This document shows positions 1 through 8,225 of a stretch of DNA of 58,270 nucleotides, in pieces. The DNA is from an uncultured Luminiphilus sp. (GTDB lineage Bacteria; Pseudomonadota; Gammaproteobacteria; Pseudomonadales; Halieaceae): assembly GCA_938091995.1 (NCBI GenBank), contig CALKNZ010000015.1, forward strand, positions 1-58,270, in the 5' to 3' direction. How positions within the stretch are numbered: the stretch's first letter is position 1; the number at the start of each line of letters is the position of its first letter. A model generated the notes under the pieces. The model ran no database searches. It worked only from the letters and a program-made list of their open reading frames with translations, and was not told the origin of the DNA. A program made the translations under genes and the position numbers.

Positions 1-1
1 G

Positions 2-913
2 TATGACAACGCCTTCGAACACTACAGGCTGGCCAATCAACTGCACCGAGATAGCATTGCCTATGACCCGGTTCAGACCGAAGTCGCCCACCGACGTATG
101 TGCGAGATTTTTGACGATGAGTTTTTTGCTCGCCATCGCGCCGGTGATTATGGCTGCAAAAGACCCGACCCCATATTTATCGTAGGCCTTCCCCGCTCTG
201 GATCGACGCTGCTTGAACAAATTCTCGCCAGCCATTCACAGGTTGATGGTACCAGCGAACTACCCGATATTTCGGTTATTGCCCAGGGACTTACAGAACC
301 TAAGGCCGGGCGAGTTTTCCCCGGGTGTATGGAAGATATAACACCTGAGGAGCTGACGCAGCTTGGCGAAAAGTACCTGACGCAGACCCAGCGACACCGA
401 GGTAGCCGCCCTTTCTTTACCGACAAAATGCCTAACAACTTTGCGTATACGGGTTTTATTAAAGCCATTCTGCCCAACGCTAAGATTATTGATGCCCGGC
501 GCCACCCTATGGATAGCTGCTTCGGCTCTTTTAAGCAGCATTTTGCGAAGGGGCAAACCTTCACCTACGACCTCTTTGAGCTGGGTGAGTTTTACCTGGA
601 GTACGACCTTATGATGGCCCATTGGAACAAGGTACTACCTGGGCAGGTATTACGGGTTCAATATGAGAATGTGGTGGAGAATCTCGAGGACGAGGTAAAA
701 CGCATTCTGGCCTTTTGCGAGCTGCCCTTTGAAGCGGGTTGCGTGAATTTTCATGAAACTGAGCGCGCCGTTAGAACTGCAAGCTCAGAGCAAGTGCGTC
801 AACCGATTTACAAAGGCGCAGTCGCAACCTGGAAGCGCTTTGGAACCCACCTCGATGAGCTTCGGGAAATACTGAGTCCCCTGCTTCCTGAAGAAGACAA
901 ATTGAGCAGCTAA
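2..913 (+). CDS. TPR-type sulfotransferase, C-terminal part (5' end outside window)
   Basis: The reading frame is already open at base 2, so the gene starts upstream of the window and only the C-terminal 303 residues or so are visible. The first residues (YDNAFEHYRLAN) look like the last TPR helix before the catalytic domain of TPR-sulfotransferases. The 5'-phosphosulfate-binding loop is clear in PIFIVGLPRSGSTLLEQIL, and the 3'-phosphate-binding segment in DARRHPMDSCFGSF. The family moves a sulfuryl group from PAPS to protein, glycan or small-molecule acceptors; the acceptor here cannot be read. The stop codon (TAA, 911-913) shares one base with the ATG of the next gene, so the two are probably co-translated. 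An internal ATG at 98 exists, but the coding signal clearly continues upstream of it. Confidence 0.85.
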   Translation, partial: YDNAFEHYRLANQLHRDSIAYDPVQTEVAHRRMCEIFDDEFFARHRAGDYGCKRPDPIFIVGLPRSGSTLLEQILASHSQVDGTSELPDISVIAQGLTEPKAGRVFPGCMEDITPEELTQLGEKYLTQTQRHRGSRPFFTDKMPNNFAYTGFIKAILPNAKIIDARRHPMDSCFGSFKQHFAKGQTFTYDLFELGEFYLEYDLMMAHWNKVLPGQVLRVQYENVVENLEDEVKRILAFCELPFEAGCVNFHETERAVRTASSEQVRQPIYKGAVATWKRFGTHLDELREILSPLLPEEDKLSS

Positions 914-1851
914 TGCCGAAATTACCCAAGTTTATTGCGACATCAGTGGTCAGGGGTTCTGAAAAGGGCCAAAGTCATGGTGGTGTTTACCTCATAGACT
1001 TTAATAATCAGCAGGTAGACCAAAAAATAGACTGGAATACCGGTGACATTGATTTCTCGGGCCGCGGCTGGGATCGGGGGCTTCGTGGCATAGAGTTTAC
1101 TGACGATGAGCTTTGGATTGCGGCCAGTGACGAACTGTTTTGCTACACCCCCGACTTCCAACTGATCGGATCTTACCGCAATCCTTACTTACGCCACTGC
1201 CATGAAATTAGCCGGCGCGACCATTTGCTATTTCTCACCTCCACCGGTTTTGATTCCCTTTTAGCGTTCAATCTGAACACCAAGGAATTCGTCTGGGGCG
1301 TGTACTTTTCAAAAGATGGTCGCCAATGGGTGGCACAGGCCTTTGACCCAAGAGCACAGGGTGGACCCGCCTTTACCAACTCGTATCACATCAACATGGT
1401 GAAAGTGAATCAAGACGGCATCTATCTGAGCGGCCTCAACACCCAAGCACTGCTTGCCCTGTCTGCCGACCTAACAGTGACCGAGTTTTGCAACCTTCCC
1501 AAAGGTTGCCACAACGCCCAGCCCTTTGAAGATGGTGTACTGTTTAACGATACCGGAGCCGACGTGGTGCGCTATGTCTCGCCTAGCGTCGAGGGTTGCG
1601 CGGTACCCGTACCTGGTTTCGACCCTGAAACTCTCGAGTATCGGGGCGTCGATGACAGCCGAATTGCACGTCAGGGTTTTGGCCGAGGACTATGCGTGGT
1701 CAGCGATCACTTGATTGCCGCAGGCTCCTCCCCCTCGACAATCGCTATCATTGATATCTTAGCGGGCAAGCGCCTAACAGCCGTGAATCTAACCCTCGAT
1801 ATTCGCAACGCCATTCATGGTTTGGAGTGTTGGCCAAGTCGTTGGTCTTAA
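913..1851 (+). CDS. Beta-propeller-like conserved hypothetical (TIGR03032/DUF4915-like)
   Basis: A 312-residue soluble protein without signal peptide or membrane segment. The sequence has recurring short strand patterns with Trp, Gly and Asp (RGLRGIEF, ELWIAASDELF, RHCHEISRRDHLLFLTST), as in NHL/SMP-30-like propellers. It reminds me of the TIGR03032/DUF4915 family, which is often found with TPR or sulfotransferase proteins; I recognise this by eye only. Its ATG overlaps the TAA of the sulfotransferase by one base, so it is very likely a partner of that enzyme, perhaps binding the acceptor or product. It ends 35 bp before a strong terminator. No catalytic residues can be assigned. A generic PQQ/NHL propeller is the alternative. 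Confidence 0.6.
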   Translation: MPKLPKFIATSVVRGSEKGQSHGGVYLIDFNNQQVDQKIDWNTGDIDFSGRGWDRGLRGIEFTDDELWIAASDELFCYTPDFQLIGSYRNPYLRHCHEISRRDHLLFLTSTGFDSLLAFNLNTKEFVWGVYFSKDGRQWVAQAFDPRAQGGPAFTNSYHINMVKVNQDGIYLSGLNTQALLALSADLTVTEFCNLPKGCHNAQPFEDGVLFNDTGADVVRYVSPSVEGCAVPVPGFDPETLEYRGVDDSRIARQGFGRGLCVVSDHLIAAGSSPSTIAIIDILAGKRLTAVNLTLDIRNAIHGLECWPSRWS

Positions 1852-1885
1852 AAAGACGCTGGACATGAATAATCGAAGATCATAA

Positions 1886-1910
1886 AAAAGGGCGCCAATG
1901 GCGCCCTTTT
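1886..1910. terminator. Bidirectional rho-independent terminator
   Basis: A perfect hairpin with arms GGGCGCC (1890-1896) and GGCGCCC (1900-1906) and loop AAT is flanked by A-rich sequence on the left and T-rich sequence on the right. It can therefore stop transcription from both sides. It lies exactly between the convergent ends of the propeller gene (stop at 1851) and the TonB receptor gene (stop at 1929). Confidence 0.9.
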
Positions 1911-1928
1911 CTTATCGGTGATTACAAC

Positions 1929-4337
1929 CTAAAAGGCTTTTCTGACAGTAAGTGAGTAATTCCTGGGACGAATCACCGAAGAACTGTTGCCACCCCAAAC
2001 GGTATCGAAATCGGTGGTGTCCTGATAGGTAATACCGCGCTCGTCGGTCAAATTACTAAAGCGCAGCTGGGCCTGCCAATCACCACTCTCAAAGGACAAA
2101 ATGGCATCAGTAATGTCGTAATCACCCTGAACACGCTGGGGCGACGTAAAACCATCGGTCAGCTGATTCAAAGACTCACCCACGTAGCTGTGTTGCAAGC
2201 GAACACCCACCTCGCCGCCAAACAGATTAATGCCCGAGTAGTCGGCGTAGAGATAATAGCTGGTATCGGCAAATAGCGGCAGGTTAGATCGAGCCTGCAA
2301 GCCTGATGGCACTTTGCCACCCTGAGCACGGGGCTCGTCGTAAAACTCCTGACCGTCAACATAGGCATCCTGAATATCAGTCAGGTTCAGACCGACTTCC
2401 AAATTCTCAGTGACGAGGGCCTTGAACTCGAAGTCGAAGCCTTTAACGGTGGCATTACCCACGTTGCCCACCACAATCTGGAAGGGGATATTGCCGTACA
2501 AGGGATCGCCATTTTCATCTTGCACACTGAAGGTTCCCAGAGCATTACTCGGGTCAACCACCTCAATCTGCATGTCATTCCACTTCATCGTGTAATAAAC
2601 CGCGTTGAACACCACACGACCATCAAAGAACGAAGACTTCAGACCAAACTCGGTATTCTCAAGAATGTCTGATTCATAATCGACAGGGAGGGTTGGGCCG
2701 CCTCGATCCAAGCCACGTCCGCGGTTAGTACCACCTACCCGGAAGCCCTCAGAGTAAACGCCGTAGACCATAACGTCTTCGAGTACCTGAAGCTCCAAAC
2801 CATATTTTGGAATGAAGCCATCGTCTGAAGCCTTTCTGTCCGGTAGCTGCTGATCTACCCGAGCGTCAGGACGCTCTACCGTATAACTCAACTCACGGTC
2901 GACCTCATACCATCGGCCGCCCAGTATGGCCGTTAATCGATCCTCAAGAAGCACAATATCCATCTCACCGAAGACGGCTTTATCTGTCCTATCGGTAGCC
3001 TGGAACGAGTTCCACCAAACATCGGTAGGTGCAATGCCTGGGTAGTAATAGCTCCAGGCCTCGAAAGCCGGAGAGTTACGATAGTCGTCTACGTATGTGT
3101 AAAAATCCCAAAATTCCTCAGACTCCTGCCAAAAACCGCCGAGTGTCCAGTTAATGCGGTCTGTAGAACCTGACAGGCGTATTTCCTGGGTGAGGCTTTC
3201 GTTATTTTGATCGTTAATCAGGTAACCCGTGGGATCGAGACCAAAATCGTAGGTGGCGTAGCCATAGTAAAGGCCAAATGCATAGTGGAAGTAAGCCGCG
3301 TAAGACTGAGTGTCATGCACATAGAGAGTATCTCGGTCGTAATACGACGTCGCTGACACTAACTGAGCAAAACCCAGGTCGCCCTCAATCACCAAACTGG
3401 TTTGCAACCATTCGTCGGTGCGTGTTTCCTGAACAAATTTGACGGTCTCAAGGTCACCAACGTTAGGATCATAGTCATTAAAACCGTCAGACTCGAGATC
3501 CTGATAGTTTGCCGAAGCCGTAACGCTCCAATTGTCGTTGATTAGCCAACGAATCGAGGCGCGAGCCCCCAACCAGTTAACGTCATTAATATCTTCACCG
3601 ACCACGCCGCTGTTGTCTTTCTGACCACCTAGGCCCGACCCAAAGACGTCATCGACAACCGTATTGCCCAAGACGTTATCAATAAATCCAGCATCTCGAG
3701 CACTGAAACCAGCCAGCCTGATGGCGACGGAATCGCTGAGTGGAATGTTGACCGCGCCATCGAGTTCGTAACCCGTCCCGCCCCCAGAAGTACTGGAAAC
3801 ACCGGCACCAATATTGGCGCTAAAGGCGTCGGGGTCGGGTTTATTGGTGATGACGCGAATGGCACCACTTTGTGATGAAGCGCCGTAGAGTGTGGACTGT
3901 GGTCCTGCCAACGCCTCAATTCGCGCGAGATCGACCGGGTAAATGTCGGGGGCCATTGAAGTCATCGACATGGGCTGCTCATCGAGGTAGATCGCAGCGG
4001 TAGGATCAACTAAGAAGCCGCCGCCGTCACTCACACCGCGGAAAACAATCGTGTTCTGACCGGGAGAAGTCGTCTGAATGTTCAAGCCCGCTACTTGCCG
4101 GGAGAAGTCTTCAAGGGTGGTAATGCCCTGCTTTTGAATATCTTCACCAGATAACGACTGCACCATCATCGGGATGTCTTGAGAAGATTCCGCACGCTGA
4201 CGAGCGGTTACGACCACCTCCTCTAATTCGGCACTGAAGGTCATGCCCGGTGCCGTTGCGCCTATGGCGGCGGCTACACCCACAGCGATTGCCGAGGGGT
4301 TGAAGCGGGTATCTTGCTTAGTGTCTTTAACTGCCAT
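1929..4337 (-). CDS. TonB-dependent outer-membrane receptor
   Basis: An 802-residue active-transport receptor of the outer membrane, energised by TonB-ExbBD. A signal-peptide-like segment occupies about residues 15-36, followed at once by a TonB box (LEEVVVTARQ). The plug domain carries the usual VFRGVSDGG and ALAGPQSTLYGASSQSG motifs, and the C-terminus ends in the aromatic SLTVRKAF of a barrel strand. I chose the ATG at 4337 because AAAGGGA lies about 8 bases upstream; an in-frame TTG at 4355 would add six residues but has poor spacing. The ligand is unknown. The plug resembles that of the receptor at 54594-57242, so the two are probably paralogues. The gene converges on the sulfotransferase/propeller pair, and its upstream region holds two perfect inverted repeats. 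Confidence 0.92.
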   Translation of the reverse strand: MAVKDTKQDTRFNPSAIAVGVAAAIGATAPGMTFSAELEEVVVTARQRAESSQDIPMMVQSLSGEDIQKQGITTLEDFSRQVAGLNIQTTSPGQNTIVFRGVSDGGGFLVDPTAAIYLDEQPMSMTSMAPDIYPVDLARIEALAGPQSTLYGASSQSGAIRVITNKPDPDAFSANIGAGVSSTSGGGTGYELDGAVNIPLSDSVAIRLAGFSARDAGFIDNVLGNTVVDDVFGSGLGGQKDNSGVVGEDINDVNWLGARASIRWLINDNWSVTASANYQDLESDGFNDYDPNVGDLETVKFVQETRTDEWLQTSLVIEGDLGFAQLVSATSYYDRDTLYVHDTQSYAAYFHYAFGLYYGYATYDFGLDPTGYLINDQNNESLTQEIRLSGSTDRINWTLGGFWQESEEFWDFYTYVDDYRNSPAFEAWSYYYPGIAPTDVWWNSFQATDRTDKAVFGEMDIVLLEDRLTAILGGRWYEVDRELSYTVERPDARVDQQLPDRKASDDGFIPKYGLELQVLEDVMVYGVYSEGFRVGGTNRGRGLDRGGPTLPVDYESDILENTEFGLKSSFFDGRVVFNAVYYTMKWNDMQIEVVDPSNALGTFSVQDENGDPLYGNIPFQIVVGNVGNATVKGFDFEFKALVTENLEVGLNLTDIQDAYVDGQEFYDEPRAQGGKVPSGLQARSNLPLFADTSYYLYADYSGINLFGGEVGVRLQHSYVGESLNQLTDGFTSPQRVQGDYDITDAILSFESGDWQAQLRFSNLTDERGITYQDTTDFDTVWGGNSSSVIRPRNYSLTVRKAF

Positions 4338-4370
4338 GTCTGGTTTCCCTTTCAATGAAATCTTTGTTTC

Positions 4371-4388
4371 TGATGATTTTTTTCATCA
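4371..4388. promoter_or_regulatory. Perfect inverted repeat in the receptor leader
   Basis: TGATGA (4371-4376) and TCATCA (4383-4388) form perfect 6-bp arms around six T residues. The element sits 34-51 bases upstream of the receptor ATG at 4337. It could be an operator or a short leader hairpin. No consensus for a known regulator is recognised. Confidence 0.45.
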
Positions 4389-4474
4389 TTGTTCTTGTTC
4401 GCGTAGCGCTGCCTTCTAGGCCCCTTGCCTGACCACTTAATAACAAAGCTATCAGCACGCATTTAGTCGATAAC

Positions 4475-4522
4475 TTTACCCCCTTATAGTGGCCGATGTA
4501 CTGAAAAATGCAAGGGGGTAAA
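4475..4522. promoter_or_regulatory. 11-bp inverted repeat flanking a candidate promoter
   Basis: TTTACCCCCTT (4475-4485) and AAGGGGGTAAA (4512-4522) are perfect 11-bp arms separated by 26 bp. On the minus strand the inner edges give a -35-like TTGCAT and a -10-like TATAAG, 19 bp apart (or CTATAA, 18 bp apart). A sigma70-like promoter for the receptor would thus sit between the arms. Such an arrangement fits a dimeric regulator binding both arms. Against a simple terminator for the kinase gene, no T-run follows. The promoter call is inference; the repeat is exact. Confidence 0.5.
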
Positions 4523-4570
4523 TAACTGTTAAATACTGCGGCAATTTTTTAAATATTTGCAGGTTTGGCA

Positions 4571-6430
4571 CTAGCTAAAAACGTCACCATAAGGACGCGC
4601 CGCGCCAAATCTTGCCAAGAACTCACCCAGCTGTGTCGCAAAAGAGGCTGCCTGAACCGGCTTGGACACATAGTGATCACACCCCGCCGCCATACATCGA
4701 TCAAAATCCTCTGTCAGCGCAAACGCTGTTAGCGCAACCACGGGAACATTTTTGGCTAATTGCTTGATGTGCCCAGTAGCTTCATAGCCATCCATCTCTG
4801 GCATTTGCATGTCCATTAACACGAGGTCGGGGGGCTCTCCCGAGGACGTCATGTTTTTGAAATGCTCTAGACCTTGTAGGCCGTTGACACAACGGGTAAT
4901 TCGAGCGCCTGCTGCCGCCAGTAGCACCTCGATGAGTAACGCCACCGAGTCACTGTCCTCGCAAAACAACACGTGCAGGTTTTTCAGACTTTGCTCACTG
5001 TCACGAGGCAAATTTGCCGCAGGGGGCGCTGGGGTTAAATCACAGGTTTGGAAGGGGTTTGACGGCTGCTGCTCCAGCCAATGAACGCCCTCTGGCAATC
5101 CTGCCGGTACTTGCACGGTGAACACGGAGCCCTCGCCAAGCGTACTATCGACCTGCAAAGTGCCCCCCAGGGCCTCGACAAACTGATGGGTGAGCGCCAA
5201 GCCAAGGCCTGTACCTTCAACCCCAGCCCAACGACGCCGGTCATGAACGCGGCTAAAGGGCTTAAACAAATTAACGATCTGAGATTCTTCGATACCAATA
5301 CCGGTATCGGTCACTTGAATTTGCACCCAAGCCTCACGCTCTATTTGCTTTGCAGTAAGGCAAATTGTTACTGACCCCGTTTGCGTATACTTAACAGCAT
5401 TGCTCACGAGATTAACGACAATCTCCCTGAGCTTAACGCGATCGCTAATAATTTTTTCTGGCAGTAAACCAGCGCCCTGAGCCCTTAAGACAAGGCCCTT
5501 ATCATCTGCTGCCATCCTCAGAATTTCGACCGCATCGATCACCGTACTCTTGAGCGAAAACGCTTCGGACTCAACCTTTATAGTGCCGCTCTCCACCGCA
5601 GCCATATCCAATATGTTACCAATCAAATCCTGCAAGTAACGGGCATTGCGAGTCAGCTGGCCCTGCCATTGTTGCTGCTGTTCCCTGTTACCTCGGCGGC
5701 TAGCGAGAAGCTCAGCAAAGCCCACAATCGAGGTCATGGGCGTTCTTATTTCATGACTCATATTGGCTAAAAAGTGGGTCTTAGCTGTTGAGGCCGCCTC
5801 TGCAGCCCGCCTGGCTTGTTTCAGATCTTCTGTCTGAAGCTCGAGCTTGGCACGCGCCTTCTCGAGGGTTTCAACGGTGTTTTCCAATCGTTGCATGGCG
5901 AGCGCAGCGTCGATCCGATTCGAAGCGAGTGCCGCAATAGTGGTGAACAGCTGGGCGTCCTCATGACTAAAGAAATCGACATCGTGATGCTCTGAATCCA
6001 ATACGCCAATAATGCGGTTACCGTGACTAATCGGCACTGCCAACTCTGATAATCGAAAACTATCGTCGGTGATGTAACGGGAGTCCAAGCGGCAGTCGGC
6101 AATACACTGCACCTCTCCAGTTTTCGCAACATGACCCACAACACCGGCGCCCACCGGAATAGTGATTTCATTATAAATTTCACGGTCAACAGGATTCTTG
6201 GGGCCGTGGGCTGCCACCTGTTGCAAGTAAGTTCCATCATCAGACAACAAATAAACCACGCAGTCTTCAAAGCCCAGCTCCGCAATGGCGGTTTTGGCAA
6301 TGTTCCAAACAATATCGTCTAGTGTCGTGAGTGCCGACTGGCGCAGCGTGAACTGATGTAAAATATCGAGGTAGCGATGTCGGGCTATGCCGTCATCAGA
6401 AGGCCATCCCTGCGTTTCATTGCTGCTCAT
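4571..6430 (-). CDS. Soluble hybrid histidine kinase (GAF-HisKA-HATPase-REC)
   Basis: A 619-residue cytoplasmic sensor kinase without membrane segments. A GAF domain spans about residues 25-175 and a coiled-coil linker about 180-215. The HisKA domain has the phospho-acceptor His226 in MSHEIRTPM. The ATPase domain has an N box (VVNLVSNAVKY), G1 (DTGIGI) and G2 (GTGLGLAL). A C-terminal receiver domain carries Asp540 (VLMDMQMPEMDG) and the conserved Lys590 (VSKPV). No separate response regulator or Hpt protein is encoded nearby, so it is an orphan that must signal to a distant partner. I prefer the ATG at 6430; an in-frame TTG at 6436 would add two residues and neither has a strong ribosome site. 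The GAF ligand is unknown. Confidence 0.92.
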   Translation of the reverse strand: MSSNETQGWPSDDGIARHRYLDILHQFTLRQSALTTLDDIVWNIAKTAIAELGFEDCVVYLLSDDGTYLQQVAAHGPKNPVDREIYNEITIPVGAGVVGHVAKTGEVQCIADCRLDSRYITDDSFRLSELAVPISHGNRIIGVLDSEHHDVDFFSHEDAQLFTTIAALASNRIDAALAMQRLENTVETLEKARAKLELQTEDLKQARRAAEAASTAKTHFLANMSHEIRTPMTSIVGFAELLASRRGNREQQQQWQGQLTRNARYLQDLIGNILDMAAVESGTIKVESEAFSLKSTVIDAVEILRMAADDKGLVLRAQGAGLLPEKIISDRVKLREIVVNLVSNAVKYTQTGSVTICLTAKQIEREAWVQIQVTDTGIGIEESQIVNLFKPFSRVHDRRRWAGVEGTGLGLALTHQFVEALGGTLQVDSTLGEGSVFTVQVPAGLPEGVHWLEQQPSNPFQTCDLTPAPPAANLPRDSEQSLKNLHVLFCEDSDSVALLIEVLLAAAGARITRCVNGLQGLEHFKNMTSSGEPPDLVLMDMQMPEMDGYEATGHIKQLAKNVPVVALTAFALTEDFDRCMAAGCDHYVSKPVQAASFATQLGEFLARFGAARPYGDVFS

Positions 6431-6800
6431 AACCAATACCGACTTTACCCAATGCGTGCCCTCGCAGCACTTTAAGCGCCTTAAAACAGCCCACAGCGGC
6501 TATATCGCCTCTGCCATGGCGCGTCATGAAGACTGTACTGAAAGTATATTGCTAATCCTACCGCGGGCCCTTAAAACTGTGATGGACGCCTAAGACATTT
6601 TGTGGCCAACTTTGGTGCTGTAACTCATGCACCTGATCCGGCACCGCAGGCGCATCATGCACGACACCCGCGTCATTTTCTGGATTGTTAAGGCGCTGAA
6701 AAAGCGTGACTGAAGTCCAATTCAGCCTCCCCATATGCCCCACATAAGCCCTAAACAAGCCCTAAATAAGCCCCAAGGCTCACGACTTTGGAGAGGCGAA
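6431..6800. other. Intergenic region between hydrolase and kinase genes
   Basis: About 370 bp lie between the 3' end of the hydrolase gene and the kinase start. A 66-codon minus-strand frame (6558-6758) has no ribosome site and no recognisable features, so I do not call it. The region should hold the kinase promoter. The only structure I see is the tandem repeat listed next. Confidence 0.5.
6746..6778. repeat. Three tandem 11-bp units
   Basis: AAGCCCTAAAC (6746-6756), AAGCCCTAAAT (6757-6767) and AAGCCCCAAGG (6768-6778) follow each other without spacer. The 11-bp period is close to one helical turn, which would put the same face of each unit on one side of the DNA. It lies just downstream of the hydrolase gene; its role is unknown. 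Confidence 0.6.
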
Positions 6801-8003
6801 TCAGCGTGTATCAATAATCCCTTGAATCAGTGGAATGATCGTTTGTCGGACCAGCGCCACTGGAGCGCTCGAGTCGTTCCGGCTGTAATCATCAATGGCG
6901 ATGTAGCCGCCAATACCGCGCTCCGTATCAATAAAGCTTATCGCGCCAAAGGCTCCGGGATCGTCATAAACACCCGGGTTGTTAGAAGAAATCCACCAAC
7001 CCATGCCATAAGGCGTGGGATTTATGGATACAACACCACCTCGATCAACCTGCATACGATCAATTGCCGCCTGACTCAGCACTTGCTGATCGCCACAAAA
7101 GCCACCGTTGAGGTGGATCTGAAGTAACTTGGCATAGTCTGCCAAATTGGTGATGGCCCCACCGCCAATATGCGGATTGCTTTGTCCGGGTAGGCTTTCC
7201 ACGGTACCGTTGAAGCTAGTGCCGCCAAAATTAAGCTCTTGCCAGGGATTGCCAAAGGTAAACACCTCCAGGTCGCAGGGTACTCCTAGATATTCATCGA
7301 CCAGCTGATTCCACGTGGTATTGGCGGCTATCGCAGCCGTGACTCCGGCCGCCTGCCATTGGCTGCCACCGTAGTCGAAGCTATCCCCTGCGGATTGACT
7401 GCCCGCTAGCTCATTGGTCAGCAGCTGCTGACCGCAGGCCTCAAACTCGACGAAGTCAGAAGCGGCAAAGGTGCAGAGATGATTGATGTCCTCCAGCGTC
7501 TGCCCAAACGGGTTGCCATAAGCCTCGAGTGACTCCAGCCCAGGGATGCCTGAGGTATTGCTTACCATTTGTGCAATAGTTCGATCGGTGTAGACACCCT
7601 CGTAGGGAAGCATTGTGCTGACCGGTTGGTCCACAGAAAACTCGACGCCAGGATCTTCATCAAGGGCGAGCAGGGTCATGACTGCTGGCACTTTACTGGT
7701 CGACGCCAACATCACTACGAGATCTTCGGTGTGATCGCCAAAAGTTGCCGTGTGTATGGTCGCATCGGCATCGACGAGGACATAGCTGATGCCGTCAAAA
7801 GTAGGACTGTCATCAAGAAAAGACTGGAAGACTGCGTCGACCTCAGAAAAATCAAGCGCCACCGTGGGATCTTCATCCGGCTGCACAGTAACGCGAAGCG
7901 CTTGCACCTGATTCAGGAGCGCGGCAAAAAAACTGGTAGACGCTGACGTAACGCCCGCCGATAACATTAGAACAAAAACCAAAAAGTAAAAAATGTAGCG
8001 CAC
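6801..8003 (-). CDS. Exported serine hydrolase, beta-lactamase/CubicO fold
   Basis: A 400-residue serine hydrolase of the class C beta-lactamase / penicillin-binding-like family. A hydrophobic N-terminal segment (IFYFLVFVLMLSAGVTSA) acts as signal peptide or anchor, so the enzyme is periplasmic. The nucleophile motif SxxK is visible as STSK. The second motif appears as Tyr in SFDYGGSQW, and the third, glycine-rich motif as HIGGGAITN. Family members include esterases, D-amino peptidases and beta-lactamases; the true substrate cannot be read. I chose the GTG at 8003 because GGAGGA lies 7 bases upstream of it; the longer GTG at 8018 overlaps this ribosome site. No cell-wall or resistance genes are nearby. 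Confidence 0.8.
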   Translation of the reverse strand: MRYIFYFLVFVLMLSAGVTSASTSFFAALLNQVQALRVTVQPDEDPTVALDFSEVDAVFQSFLDDSPTFDGISYVLVDADATIHTATFGDHTEDLVVMLASTSKVPAVMTLLALDEDPGVEFSVDQPVSTMLPYEGVYTDRTIAQMVSNTSGIPGLESLEAYGNPFGQTLEDINHLCTFAASDFVEFEACGQQLLTNELAGSQSAGDSFDYGGSQWQAAGVTAAIAANTTWNQLVDEYLGVPCDLEVFTFGNPWQELNFGGTSFNGTVESLPGQSNPHIGGGAITNLADYAKLLQIHLNGGFCGDQQVLSQAAIDRMQVDRGGVVSINPTPYGMGWWISSNNPGVYDDPGAFGAISFIDTERGIGGYIAIDDYSRNDSSAPVALVRQTIIPLIQGIIDTR

Positions 8004-8225
8004 AAACTGATCCTCCACGGGCAGGGCCGCGCCCCCTAAAAAGGTAATGCTATCCCACCACAGCCACTGGCGGGTCGTAGCAGATTAAACCACCGTATTC
8101 TTTAATGGCTGGACCGGCATGCGCCTACTACGATATGCGCCTAAAAAAACCCACCCCAGCTTTTCTAAAACGGTGACATTCTCGATATCTGCAGGCGCGC
8201 GGGCCCAAGCCATTTTGGCCAAGTT

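Noticed and set aside
148..622. Two minus-strand open frames inside the sulfotransferase gene
   Set aside because: They lie fully opposite a clear PAPS-binding domain and have no features of their own.
6558..6758. 66-codon minus-strand frame between hydrolase and kinase genes
   Set aside because: No ribosome site, no recognisable motif, and composition not clearly coding.
6801..8003. Serine hydrolase as an antibiotic-resistance beta-lactamase
   Set aside because: The second and third motifs differ from true class C enzymes and no regulator or cell-wall gene is adjacent.
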